From contig QAXH01000516.1 of the NCBI GenBank assembly GCA_004335635.1, positions 283 to 21,108 on the forward strand: DNA of 20,826 bases. Reading direction: 5' to 3'. Below, piece after piece: positions 9,719 to 19,526 of the stretch. Origin of the DNA: Chloromonas sp. AAM2. Taxonomy: Eukaryota; Chlorophyta; Chlorophyceae; Chlamydomonadales; Chlamydomonadaceae. How positions within the stretch are numbered: the first letter of the stretch is position 1; each line of letters starts with the position of its first letter. A program made the translations under genes and the position numbers. The notes beneath the pieces were generated by a model. That model had not been told where the DNA came from. It searched no databases and was given only the letters and a program-made list of their open reading frames with translations.

Positions 9719-11002
9719 TGCATTTCAACAAAACAACTGGCTGCGTCACCTGGCTGCGTATCACCTGGCGAGCTGGCTCAAGTAGGATCCACGTAAGTAG
9801 GTTTCTGCACCTTCTGTGACAGCAAGGGCATCCGTTAGCGTCATTTGTACCTGTTTACATAGGCAAACCGTTACAGGACATGGAGAGGGATTGGCACCAC
9901 CCTGACGTGAGTACAATCCTGAGCAATGGGTAGTGGGTTGCATTAGGGGGCTGCTCTGTTCATTTAGGCAATGAATGGCTGTATACATGTAGGTCATACG
10001 GACAACGACCATAGTCAGATAACAAGGTCAAAGCAACCGAGCTGCTCACCGGCTGCTACGGGTTACAACTGCTGAAATGACCAGGAGGGGTTCAAATCAA
10101 CAGCGCCTAAGAAGCCCTAGAAACACAGTGTGCTGTTCAGTGAATGCCGGATTCAGCTTTGTAAAGGTCACACAACTCCTGTGAGGTACCGGCAAGGCGT
10201 CAAGGAGAAGGCTGCAAGACTGGAGGATTTCCAAGCTCCCATGACACTCGATTGACTTGATATATCAGTGTTTGATATGCCAGTTCCAGTTCGGGTGATC
10301 GCTTCAGTGTGGCATGTCCTCAAATGGGCCATGAAGTAACGTCATATGGCAAAAACTCGTCGCGATCTGCGGCCTCAGGCAGGCCTTGGATGTGGTGCGG
10401 GTTTGGGTGGCACAGGTCCTAAGGAGGGCTCACAGCAGCACAGCAACGAACTCAGCAGCCAACAGTCAAGAGCCAACCCTTAAAGGCCCAGTTCCACTCT
10501 GTGTGCCTTGAAGTGGTACACTGACAGCATGTGAGTAGTGTGCTACCGCGGTATGGACTGTGTGATGTTGGTGGACGGCGCATGCCCTGTTTCAAAAACC
10601 CTTGTTGTGTGTGCCTAGGGTACGTGTCCAGAGTTGTTCTCTCGTCCGCTCATGAGTCTGTGAATGCAATTCTGCCTTATGACCTGAGCCAGCTTCTGCG
10701 GCTTCCCATGAGCGCAAGAACCATTCTGCGCTGGATGGTTCTGAATGATCAGGTCTGATACGAAATCTGGACTGATGTGCAGCCCTCTCTGCACTCTGGT
10801 CGCTGCACTCCGCGCTGAGTTTGCGTGCATGCTTGCTTTTTAACGCTTGTTCGTCTGATGCACGCATCGATTAATATATGCAGCATCCATACTGACTTAC
10901 TAGCCAGTTGACTGGTATGCATACACAGTGTCTGTTTTTCCTCATTCTGGTCATGTCATGTTTTCCTCGACCCACTCAGCCCATGCAGTCGCTTTGTATT
11001 AC

Positions 11003-11112
11003 CTGTCCATGCTGCCATCAACGATCTGTCCATGCTGCCATCAACGATCTGTCCATGCTGCCATCAACGACCTGTTTGATCTGTCCATGCTGCCATCAAC
11101 GACCTGTTTGAC
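11003..11112 (+). repeat. 23-bp minisatellite, four copies
   Basis: Units CTGTCCATGCTGCCATCAAC plus GAT or GAC lie at 11003-11025, 11026-11048, 11049-11071 and 11081-11103. Copies 3 and 4 are each followed by a 9-bp CTGTTTGAT or CTGTTTGAC, giving a 32-bp higher-order unit. The copies are contiguous, so this is not a CRISPR array. Confidence 0.95.
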
Positions 11113-12707
11113 TGTGTTTGAGCACATTCCAGTATTGGCATCACCTAAAAAAAGAAGTTTGCCAGTTCTGGGACATTTTGTGTGAATGACTGGCGCCTGA
11201 CAGGTATTCTCTGTTTGCCCTGGCCTTAGGACCTGTGAGGCTAACCCTGCGATTGTTCTGCGCGTGCCTGCCAGGCCTTTGTGCCACAAGAGCAACCTCT
11301 TCAGCCAATGACATTCCAATTTTGTCTTTCGACGCTGTAGTTCCTGTCTAGTCCTGGTTTGCTGTCCCAGAAGTGGCAATGCACCGTCTACCACAACACG
11401 CGATGTCCACCCCATGTGCGGTTTACACACACGCACATATACATGTTTTGCTGACACACAATGGTTCCTGGCGGTAATACAGACATATTCACACAAACTG
11501 TCCCAGAACTGGCAAGCTTTTTTTTTTGCAGACTATCTGTTGTCAGTCTCACACAACATTGAATCAACACCAGACCTTGTTTCTGCATGCTTGCCAAGGG
11601 GTTGACTTTTCTGCGCTGCTCCGTCCTGGTATCTCGTAGGGTATGGTAGGTTGCCCAGCAAGTAAATGCAGGGGTAAGGAGTTGTGCCTTGCAGCATCAT
11701 CTCAACTGAGTGGCAGTTTAACAAGGGTGTGTGGTGGTGGCACAGGTGGCGAGTCAAAACTGGATGAGCCAGCTGAACAGCGTATCCTCCAACGGCTTCC
11801 CTGATGTAACAAATCAATCAAGCCGAACAGCAGCTGCTCCAGAAGCAGCGGGGCTGCAGAAGCTGCACGTTCACCAGCAATGCGAATGTGGTTGCCAAAT
11901 TTGTGAGGTTCAGCCTATACCCCGATGGTGGCTCTGACCCGTATATGGCATCCTAGTAGGTCCCTGCTGGACGGGTAGGCTTGCTTCCTGTGCATTGCCA
12001 AGTCGTTGAACGGGTGTCTTGGCATGCAGTCCACTCCACATGCAGGCATGTCTTGTCAGTCGGGCAAGGGCTAATGGGGCTTTTAATGGCTAACGGAGCG
12101 CTTAGGAACGTGTCCCGTGGGATGATAGCCACAAGAAACTCATCAGGCCTTGCTGGCACTAGATTTCCCTTTACTAGGAGAAATTTCCACAAAATTGTCC
12201 AAAGTCATTGGGGACGTGCTTCCTGGTGTGCACTCCCTCCTTGTAAGCCCCAGCCCGAACCATCTCTTGCCTGCCTGCTTGTGCCTCACTGTGGCCACAG
12301 GAAACCACGCCAGCTCTGCGTGCTTTGATGGCAGTATGCGTCCTATGTTGATGGCCGATGGCCACGAGCCGATGTGCAAGGGGGTCACGTATGATCAGTT
12401 CAGCTAAACATTCTGAAAAACGCTATCAGTGTATTCGTCCTGCGTTGGTTACCCCTGACTAAGGCTAGGTTTCATAATCACCTGCATATGGCCCTCCATT
12501 GAACTGATAGGATAGTGTCTGTCCTCACAGCTGCGCTCTGGCGCCTTTTCCTGCAGATGAGGCATTCAACAACCTTGTCCATGCCCAGGCATGCGATTAT
12601 CATGAGCATGACTACCTGTCAGTGTATGTATGTGTATGCAGACCAAAGTGAAACAAGAGCAAACAAGAGCACCACATTTGCCATGCAAGCAAGCGAAAAC
12701 CGACAAG

Positions 12708-12713
12708 CACGTG
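12708..12713. promoter_or_regulatory. G-box upstream of rpl24
   Basis: GCACGTGC lies 112 bp before the rpl24 ATG, a plausible place for a promoter or 5' UTR element of a light-regulated plastid gene. Known biology: G-boxes are frequent in promoters of plastid-related genes in plants. Whether this one is used is inference. Confidence 0.35.
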
Positions 12714-12825
12714 CACGAGAGTTTGGCAGAGCTGCCGAGTCCACAGACGCGCATCGCGCAAGGCACTCAGGTAGTTAACTGACAGAACAGGATCTCCGCC
12801 CTTTTGTTTGTGGCGAGCCGTCAGG

Positions 12826-13615
12826 ATGCAATCATCACTGGCCTCTCGCGCCTTCGGGGCTGCGGCTCCCTGCCGACCATCCGTTGCTGCAAGGAGGTCG
12901 CTGGTTGTATCAAACGTGCATGGCGACCTTCCTAAGATTGGTGAGGCAAATGTTTGGCTGTGGCGCATCAGGGCTTTCTTGCATGGGCCAGGCATGGTTG
13001 ACTGCAGCAAGGTACACGGTTACAGCAGCACTGCATGCGTATCGACGCTTCTCTTTCTTAAGGGGCAGTCTCGTCATCATTTCGCCCCATTGCCGTGCAG
13101 GTGGTGGCCGGAAATGGGAGTACCTCCGCACAAACCAGAATGGCAAGGTTGAGCGGCCGAACCTTCACGTTAAGAAGGGCGACTTCGTGCAGGTGCGGGT
13201 GGTCGCAGCCGGCGACAACCGTTGCCACAGGGCAGTACACAGCCTCGCAGCAGCGTGCGCCACTCCGGAGAACTATGGACTTGGCAGTGTTTTTATTTGT
13301 GGGTCAAGTTGCATCCGTTCTCACTGGGTTGTGCAGGTCATTGCTGGCTCGGACAAGGGCAAGACGGGTGTTGTCCTCAAATCCGTGCCCAAGCTGGGGG
13401 TAATCATTGTCGAAGGCGTGAACATCAAGACCAAGCACGTCCCACCACGCGGCGAGAACGAGAAGGGTCAGATTAAGCAGCAGGAGTACCCATTCCACCA
13501 CTCAAATGTGCAGCACTACTCCAAGGAGAAGCAGGTTCGCAGCAGAATTGGGCACAAGGAGGTGGATGGCCGCAAGGTCCGGTACATGATCAAGACTGGA
13601 GAGCTTCTGGATTAG
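12826..13615 (+). CDS. RPL24: Plastid 50S ribosomal protein L24 (uL24c), nuclear-encoded
   Basis: Nuclear gene for the plastid large-subunit protein uL24, an early-assembly protein that binds 23S rRNA near the exit tunnel. Exons 12826-12940, 13101-13192 and 13337-13615 join in phases 1 and 0 to give 161 aa. The first 30 or so residues (MQSSLASRAFGAAAPCRPSV...) are rich in Ser, Ala and Arg with no acidic residue, as in chloroplast transit peptides. The mature part begins near GRKWEYL and has the uL24 KOW motif: VKKGDFVQVIAGSDKGKTG, then GVIIVEGVNIKTKHVPP. It continues through a Gln/Glu-rich stretch with EYPFHHSNVQ and ends KTGELLD. Length fits plastid L24 proteins. The start was chosen because the ATG at 12826 precedes the transit peptide, with no upstream in-frame ATG seen. 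Intron 2 (13193-13336) is 144 nt, in phase 0 and without a stop. A UGUAA signal follows at 13972. Confidence 0.95.
13193..13336 (+). other. rpl24 intron 2: length divisible by three and stop-free
   Basis: Starts CAG|GTGCGG and ends GTGCAG|GTCATT. It has 48 sense codons in the frame of the flanking exons, so retention would insert 48 residues inside the KOW motif, between GDFVQ and VIAGSDKGK. Homology to bacterial and plastid L24 shows that the mature protein lacks this insert. Confidence 0.85.
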
Positions 13616-13971
13616 GCGACAGCTTAGGCACAGGCCATGCAGCCGGCCAATGCAGCTGGCGCATTGCCATCAGCTTGGTGGCCACTGATTCACCATCCTA
13701 GTCCTGACGAGATACACAGTATCTGAGGACACGTAGCCATTGGCAGTCATGGGCTCAACACAGCGTTTCCTGATTTTTGCCCCTCACGGGAAGCACTGCT
13801 GTCGTATGTTTCATGCCACGCACGGGCCAACAACAACTACTTTTCCCTTCACGTGGTGATGCGTCTGCGGTATGAACGTCAACCCACATGTCGTCCGCAT
13901 GCACTCAGGCCATGTTTTTTGTATGCACGCTGCTTTCTGTCGGTTTCGCCGGCTTGCCAGCTGCTGTTGAT

Positions 13972-13976
13972 TGTAA
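13972..13976 (+). terminator. Poly(A) signal TGTAA of rpl24
   Basis: First TGTAA after the rpl24 stop, about 357 nt downstream, a normal 3' UTR length for green algae. Confidence 0.6.
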
Positions 13977-15220
13977 TGTCATGTCACCCGCCCTGTGTCA
14001 GTTGTTTGTCGTTAGCAGCCACGCACTAGGGACCAGTCAGTCGGTTGTGTGTCATTGTCAGCCAGCTGCCATGGCACCATGCAAGGAAATTTCCGATTCT
14101 GCGGAAGGTACTCAGGTGCGCAGCAGCGAAAGAATCCCATGCAATGGAGGTGAGCACGGTTGATAGGAAGCCATGGGGGCGGCACGAGGGGCAGGAGCTG
14201 GGGGGCAGGGCAGGGTAGAGGGTTCGCAGGCGCAAGAACAGTGCGCATGGCTAACAACAGGGAGCCTGACATGGGCAGGGCGCAGGATTTTGGGGTGCAG
14301 AGTTGCATGCTGTGGTGAACAACTGCACCGTTTCTCTGCATGTTGGAATACTGTCAGTTCCTGCAGTAGCAATAGCAGGGTCCTTGTTCCTAGCGCTCAC
14401 TGCACAACAGTCATTTTGGCCTCAAGAGGTTGTTCCGACAGCATCTGCGTCTTCTGGTTGGGGTGTGCGAAGAAGAAGCATACAAATGGTTGTCCGCATT
14501 TCTGGCATAGCTAGCCATGTGGGACGCACGGCAGGCATGCTGGTATGTGTGGGTCGAATGATTGAGATGGCAGCTGAGGGAGTGGCCAAGGTAGACCATG
14601 TTCACACCCCGCATGATGTATTAAAGTGGTAAATGAACACATCTGTGCAGCAGCCCGCCAGCCGACATGTACTGACGCTGACGGACAGACACAACTACTG
14701 ATGTTGAGATTCAAAGGTGGCAGGAAAGGCAGGCCTGGGCCGTCAGGCGATGCAGGTAAGGCAGGCCCCGGTCCACAGGCGATGTTACGAGGCAGTTTGC
14801 AATGCGATGTATAGTAGGATCCCACCAGGTGACGCTCTGGAAGGACTTAGCGAGTACTCGGCAAAGGTAAACTAACCTCACAAACCCTTACGCAGCCTGG
14901 TAACAGGCGAGTTGCATGAAACCATGACAAAGCCATTCAAGCAACATCGCATACTGTGGGATGACACACATGCCGCTTCGTTTAGTTGTGGATTACACGG
15001 GCCGATGTGCCAAAGACAATCGCAAAGCCAATGTAAAGTGGGCTGAATACCACTCGGAATGATATCTCCAAAAGGACAGTTGTGTCTTGCCATGCTAAAA
15101 TGAGATGACAATGGTAAAACAACTGGAGCCTCCCCTCGCCCGCGACACAACGTACACATCAATTAAACGAGAGATACAACGCTTACAACTCATAGTCAAT
15201 TCTTTATTTAAAGCAAGAGT

Positions 15221-15262
15221 AACAGCCACTATGGTTCAAATAGGACTGTAGAGGCCCAGCAT
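15221..15262 (+). repeat. Dispersed 42-bp repeat, copy 1
   Basis: Matches 18656-18697 at 35 of 42 bases in the same orientation; all seven differences are transitions. Weaker similarity extends to the left (GCAAGA...GT...AACAG). Confidence 0.85.
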
Positions 15263-15487
15263 ACCTGCGCCCTGACCATTATTCCAGGTTTTCACTCAGT
15301 TATCTTACCTTCCATCAGTAAGAACTGCTATCGAATTGACGCACTCGAATTCAAATGTGTGGGTGATTCATGTACTGCGCTGTGCTGGATATTGGCATGG
15401 CACGCCAACGATGGGATTGGACAGGGACTGCCTGGGTGATTCACATACCTGGACGTCCATGGGCGCCATGTCAGGTACCATGAAAAC

Positions 15488-15521
15488 CATGTCGTACATA
15501 TGCACATGTCGTACATATGCA
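15488..15521 (+). repeat. Two exact tandem copies of a 17-bp unit
   Basis: CATGTCGTACATATGCA occurs twice in direct succession, followed by a partial third copy (CGTACATATTCATGCA). Confidence 0.95.
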
Positions 15522-15546
15522 CGTACATATTCATGCAGGGTCACCG

Positions 15547-15583
15547 GAAGCGGTAAGCGGAAGCGTAGCGAAAGCGCAAGCGT
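15547..15583 (+). repeat. Degenerate AAGCG/TAGCG short repeat
   Basis: A run of related 5-9 bp words (GGAAGCGGTA, GCGGAAGCGTA, GCGAAAGCG, CAAGCG) forms a simple repeat patch. Confidence 0.6.
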
Positions 15584-16053
15584 GGCCTTAAATCATTTTA
15601 CTGTGGCCTCCAACACGCTTAATACCAGGAATTTGACTTGAAAGACGAACCCTTGTCGTTGCCAACCATGCGTTAGAAGGCGTGGATGGCCTGCCGCAGA
15701 GGCGATCCAGAGGCATGATGAGCGCTCCAAAAGAATGGGCAGCGAAAGCACGCGCAGAAACAACGCAGAAAGGCCAGTTGACTCAGCCTTGCCCCCTGGG
15801 GGGCCAACATGCACAGGTGCGCGAGCACGATACCTGATTTTCTTCAGGGAGCAAGAGCGCCTAACACACGCGTTGTACAGTTGCCACTATTTGGCTTTGT
15901 CCAATGGCTCGACAGCTGACGATGACCTGACAGGACCAGAATGGCAAAACTTCATTGGGCTTTTGCCAATAGCCTCAAAGAGTACCAATTCAATCAGAAG
16001 CACTAAGGACCCTCGATGTCTTGCAAGCGCGTGCTCTGGCTGCTGGTTCGCAG

Positions 16054-16650
16054 GTGATGATAGGCGCAAACACAGACCTGTTAAGGCGCTTTGGCTCCGT
16101 ACGCTTCAACAACGAGATAGGACAGGACCCGGTGGTGACCGGTGCTTACTTGGGTAGCAAGCAGATCCGCCTCGCAACGCAACGCAATTCGGGCGGCTGC
16201 GCATCCATTGCTTCCACCATGACTGGTGGTGGGCCGCTCAGCCCTGCTGGTCCCGACACCACACTGTTCATCGGAGGCCTCAGCACCAGTGTGACAGAGG
16301 CAGAGCTGCACAATGCGTTCACACGATGTGGCGAGATTGTCTACGCCAGAATACCAGCCGGCACGGGGGGGGGCTGCGGCTTTGCGCAGTTCGACACGGT
16401 GCACTTCGGCATTGTGCAATTCGTGCTGCGGTCCGCCGCGGAGTATGCTCTGCAGCACATGAGGGGATATGTGCTTGGCGGGATGCGCATTTGCGTATCA
16501 TGGGGTAATTCATTCAGCGCTGCAGGCTACTACGCTGCAGGTGCCAAGCAGGCGGCCATGGCAGCAACAACACCAGCTGCAGACGCCGGTGCGGCAGGCA
16601 GCAGTAACTGCTCGAAGCAGACAGAGGCGGCGATGGCACCACCGCTGCTG

Positions 16651-16682
<32 letters not shown>

Positions 16683-18357
16683 CAGTGATGTGGCGCGAGC
16701 GCGCAGCCAAGTGCACAGAGTGCGTGTTCTGCCTAAGGCGTCATTCCTGCTCCCCACCGTAACGATGGCTGTGGAACCCAAGGACGACGAAGGCATACCA
16801 TCTGCACTGCTGGCAAAGGTGATACAACCAGACCCACAAGTAACATACACGGCCAAGCGGGCAGGCGGGCACACCCGCTACCACAGAAATGGACATAGAT
16901 GACAGGGTTATGGCTTGAGTGTGATTGACGCAGTTGTTTACAACGCCTCAGAGTGTTTAGTCCTCTTTGTTTGATTCTTGCTTGTAGCATCTGATCCGCC
17001 CTGCAACTCTTTGTGCATCCTTGTGAATAACAGACTGCTTCACATGGTGCACGTGCTTCTCATGTTCTCAGGAGGGCATGGATGAGGACGAAGACCTGAA
17101 TAAGACACGGGTGGGTAATCAAGCATGCGGGAGACAGGCAATCGTGCAGCACTGGGTGAGAGGCGAGAGTATTTGTTGAGTAGTTGAGAGCGGTGAGACT
17201 TGCACTGCAAGGGGCCTATGGACTCAGGAGGCCGTGAAATGCAATGCATTGTGGATGATGAGCATGTGATGGATGATGGAAAAACGAATTCGTAATCGTG
17301 TGGGTGAGTGGCAAGGGTAGCAGTTGTCTTGTGAATTGCGTAACTAAATTGACAAGGCTGCACGTGTGCCAACACAGCGCGAGAATACCTGCCGTTGGGC
17401 TTCGTAATGTTCTCCTGATATCGAGCGTGTTTGATCAGTTTGATGATAGGAAACGCATGGCGCGATAACAGCTGAGGTTGACTTGAGCTTCGGGCGACAC
17501 GGCCGATGATGGCCGAGACGATGGCCTCAGGCCAATGAGAGGGCAGGAGAGCGCATAGAATGTGAGCGCATCACTGTTGCATGCATGAGTCCCTTCAGGT
17601 ATAGCTACCCCTGGTGTGTGTGCAGGGCCAAGGAACAGATGCAGGTCAACATGACTTGCTGCTCGAAGGGCGGCTGGACGGGCAGTTGCTCTTCAACCCT
17701 TCGCCGCCCCCAGCAGCCCCTGCAGCTGAAGCCCATCTGCTCCCACTGCCAACGATCGCCTCACCGCAACCTTCACCCGGCAGCCAGCTGGCGCCTTCAC
17801 CCACTGGCATACTGCCACCGCCTCCACGCACTGGCACGCACCCACCGACCCCGCCTCCGCGCACTGGCATAGCCCCACCGACCGCGCCTCCGCGCACTGG
17901 CGTGCCCCCACTGTCCCTGCCTCCACGCACTGGCATGTCCCCACCGACCCCGCCTCCACGCACTGGCATGTCCCCACCGACCCCGCCTCCGCGCACTGGC
18001 GTGCCCCCACCGTCCCTGCCTATACGCACTGGCATGTCCCCACCTCCGCCCGCTGGCCTGCCCTCATGTCCTCCGCCCCTGCCAAACCACCTGCCCTCGC
18101 CCGCAATGCGTACAATATCCGACGATGTGAGTCCCGCACCTACAGATGACGCCCTACCGCTGCCCCCACATGTGGGCTGCCAAGTAGGATCCCGCCCACC
18201 ATGCCACATGCTGCTACTGCCTGGTAAGCACAGCACGCACAAGCAGCAGGCAAAACTGCCGCCATTGCCGCTACCGTCGCCTGTCATGATGGCTCTAGCC
18301 CACCACCTGCCTAACCACCACCTCGACAATTGCACCAACAGCTGCCACAACCAATGA
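16054..18357 (+). CDS. RBP45/47-like RNA-binding protein (RRM), 5' part not found
   Basis: Probable nuclear/cytoplasmic mRNA-binding protein of the plant RBP45/RBP47 and yeast Nam8/Ngr1 type, which normally carry three RRMs and bind U-rich RNA. Exons, all phase 0: 16054-16818, 17072-17110, 17626 onward. Exon 1 opens after a CAG acceptor with the second half of RRM2: VMIGANTD... aligns with the family's VVTDPNT..., and RRFGSVRFNNE with GYGFVRF. RRM3 starts at residue 68 (DTTLFIGGL, RNP2 71-76). Its RNP1 strand is present twice: GCGFAQF (107-113) and FGIVQF (118-123). RRM3 ends GMRICVSWGNS. An Ala9 tract, an acidic exon (EGMDEDEDLNKTR) and a Pro-rich tail with seven 11-residue PPRTG repeats follow. 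The stop at 18355-18357 is one option; a GTAAGC donor at 18224 allows a different C terminus (see 18723 and 19527). With RRM1 not found and RRM2 shortened, a decaying or misassembled gene cannot be excluded, but the maintained frames favour function. Confidence 0.72.
16377..16423 (+). repeat. Tandem duplication of the RNP1 strand inside RRM3
   Basis: CGGCTTTGCGCAGTTCG (16377-16393) and CGGCATTGTGCAATTCG (16407-16423) differ at 3 of 17 bases and are exactly 30 nt apart, so frame is kept and ten residues are added. Confidence 0.8.
16654..16680 (+). repeat. (GCT)9 coding for Ala9
   Basis: Nine perfect GCT codons in frame in the RRM gene, after SVCFEQ-free linker sequence ending PPLLS. A length-variable tract is likely between strains. 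Confidence 0.95.
17821..18051 (+). repeat. Seven in-frame 33-nt repeats (PPRTG-x-x-PP-x-x)
   Basis: Units begin at 17821, 17854, 17887, 17920, 17953, 17986 and 18019. The consensus is PPRTGMSPPTP, with M/V/I/T at position 6. Units 4 and 5 are identical in DNA. Wobble differences between other units (CCA or CCG, CGC) suggest repeated unequal exchange. The last unit begins PIRTG and decays into PPPPAGLP. The minus strand of this repeat also stays open, which is a by-product. Confidence 0.95.
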
Positions 18358-18655
18358 CTGAGAAACGTGTGCATCTGTTCAACAAAAGTTTGGACTACAG
18401 ATCCACAGGATTTGTTGGTATCATCATACGGCTTAATAAAGTGGGCTTAAACCACTCGTTCGACACAATGCTCACATCAGACGAGGCGACACCACGCTCA
18501 CATCAAACAAGAAAGCCAGTCAGAAAGAAGTGTGAACACCAGTGGATTGCATACACTGCTCTCTGCGTTTGCCAACGCCATACGCAAGGTAGAGTTTGAA
18601 CTTCTAAGCAGCTGCAGAAGGAAGGGCCAGTCGCTTCATAACTGCAAGAAAGTGC

Positions 18656-18697
18656 AACAGCCACTATGGTTTGAATGGGACTATAAGAGCCCAGCAT
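18656..18697 (+). repeat. Dispersed 42-bp repeat, copy 2
   Basis: Partner of 15221-15262, 83% identical, only transitions between them. Confidence 0.85.
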
Positions 18698-18722
18698 GCA
18701 TCCCAAGCGTGCATCCCCACAG

Positions 18723-18794
18723 CCAGCTGGCGCCTTCAACCATACCCCGATGTCCTCACCAACACATCCCTCTCTGCACATCCATTTTGGACTG
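18723..18794 (+). other. Candidate phase-1 cassette exon of the RRM gene
   Basis: Bounded by CCCACAG and ACTG|GTAAGC, 72 nt long, open when entered in phase 1 (ASWRLQPYPDVL...). It leaves in phase 1, so it could be included or skipped between a donor at 18224 and an acceptor at 19526. Its donor shares the 12-mer TGGTAAGCACAG with the donor at 18224. Composition is not clearly coding. Confidence 0.25.
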
Positions 18795-19526
18795 GTAAGC
18801 ACAGTCTGACAAGAGGGTCACTTCACTTGGCCGCTGGGAGAGCGGCAGCCACTCTGAAATGTGGCTACAGAGTCCCACCTGTGATCAGTAAGCATTGACT
18901 CGGCATGCACTCACATAGTCCAGACCTGTGAGAAATACATCAATGCATGCTCTTCCCCACGGCTCAAAGAAAGAAAGACGGATGTGCTGGAAAGCAGGCA
19001 AAATCAGGCAAGAAATATCTGCAGGTCACAACGGAAAGTGCGTTGTCTCAACTACCGCTGGGCCTACTCTGCCTCTGAGCAAACAAGGACAGCAATCCGG
19101 CAATTGGACAGCCTATTATCGATCTGCAGGCTTGGTAAGAATCACGGCTGCTGTGCTCCAAACCCTTTGTTGGCGGGGCATCGCTGATCTCACACGACAC
19201 TTGCTTGACCGTGACTCGGTGACTGATACGTGAGTTGCTCGTCCGCCCACCTGATGGCGCGCCGGATCTAGCCAGCATGCAGTATACGGCTGCCAGCATC
19301 CATCCAAGTGCACGTGCACGGTGATTATACAGCAGTTGCTGCCACAACCCTTCCTTCTTCAACCCTTGCCATGGCCAACCCTTCCTTGCTATTCAGCATG
19401 CACCTCTTGCATTGAGCAGGATCCTTGGAATGCACCAGTGATCAAGGTCTGCTCCACCTGCCTGACATGCAGATGGGCACATACAAATGAGCACTACGTT
19501 GCTTCCCATGCGGAATCACACATCAG

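Larger units (their letters stand above)
7696..12825. other. Gene-poor interval between the bZIP and rpl24 genes
   Basis: About 5.1 kb in which I recognise no protein, tRNA or rRNA gene on either strand. The part from about 8050 to 9320 is unusually rich in G and T on the + strand; 8701-8760, for example, has 27 G and 19 T. The first TGTAA word after the bZIP stop is at 9714-9718, so this may be a 2-kb 3' UTR, a non-coding transcript or simple intergenic DNA. Open frames here have shuffled, low-information sequences. A 10-bp triple repeat (7941-7969) and a minisatellite (11003-11112) lie within it. The last few hundred bases should hold the rpl24 promoter. Confidence 0.6.
13990..16053. other. 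Interval upstream of the RRM gene, no clear gene
   Basis: About 2 kb between the rpl24 poly(A) signal and the first recognised RRM exon. It should contain the missing 5' exons of the RRM gene, but no RNP1 or RNP2 motif is visible. One weak candidate exon is 14829-14866 (CAG acceptor, GTAAAC donor, reading DALEGLSEYSAK in phase); this is speculative. A TGTAA word is at 15032-15036. Repeats are at 15221-15262, 15488-15521 and 15547-15583. Confidence 0.45.

Noticed and set aside
9307..9819. 170-codon + strand open frame after the bZIP gene
   Set aside because: Composition resembles random translation of non-coding DNA; no motif and no supporting splice or poly(A) arrangement.
10081..10110. GGGGTTCAAATC resembling a tRNA T-arm
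   Set aside because: The flanking bases do not pair to form the T stem, and no anticodon or acceptor arm is present at the right distance.
11003..11112. CRISPR-like regular repeat
   Set aside because: Units are contiguous without unique spacers; it is a minisatellite in a eukaryotic genome.
12884..13615. A single continuous open frame for L24
   Set aside because: It includes both introns; the 48 and other extra residues break the KOW motif, and its start lacks the transit peptide. The three-exon model restores the family sequence.
17646..18374. Long minus-strand open frame of Gly/Val-rich repeats (GGVGGDMPVRG)
   Set aside because: It is the antisense of the in-frame Pro-rich repeat; the + strand frame joins in phase to RRM-gene exons, while the minus frame has no splice context or domain.
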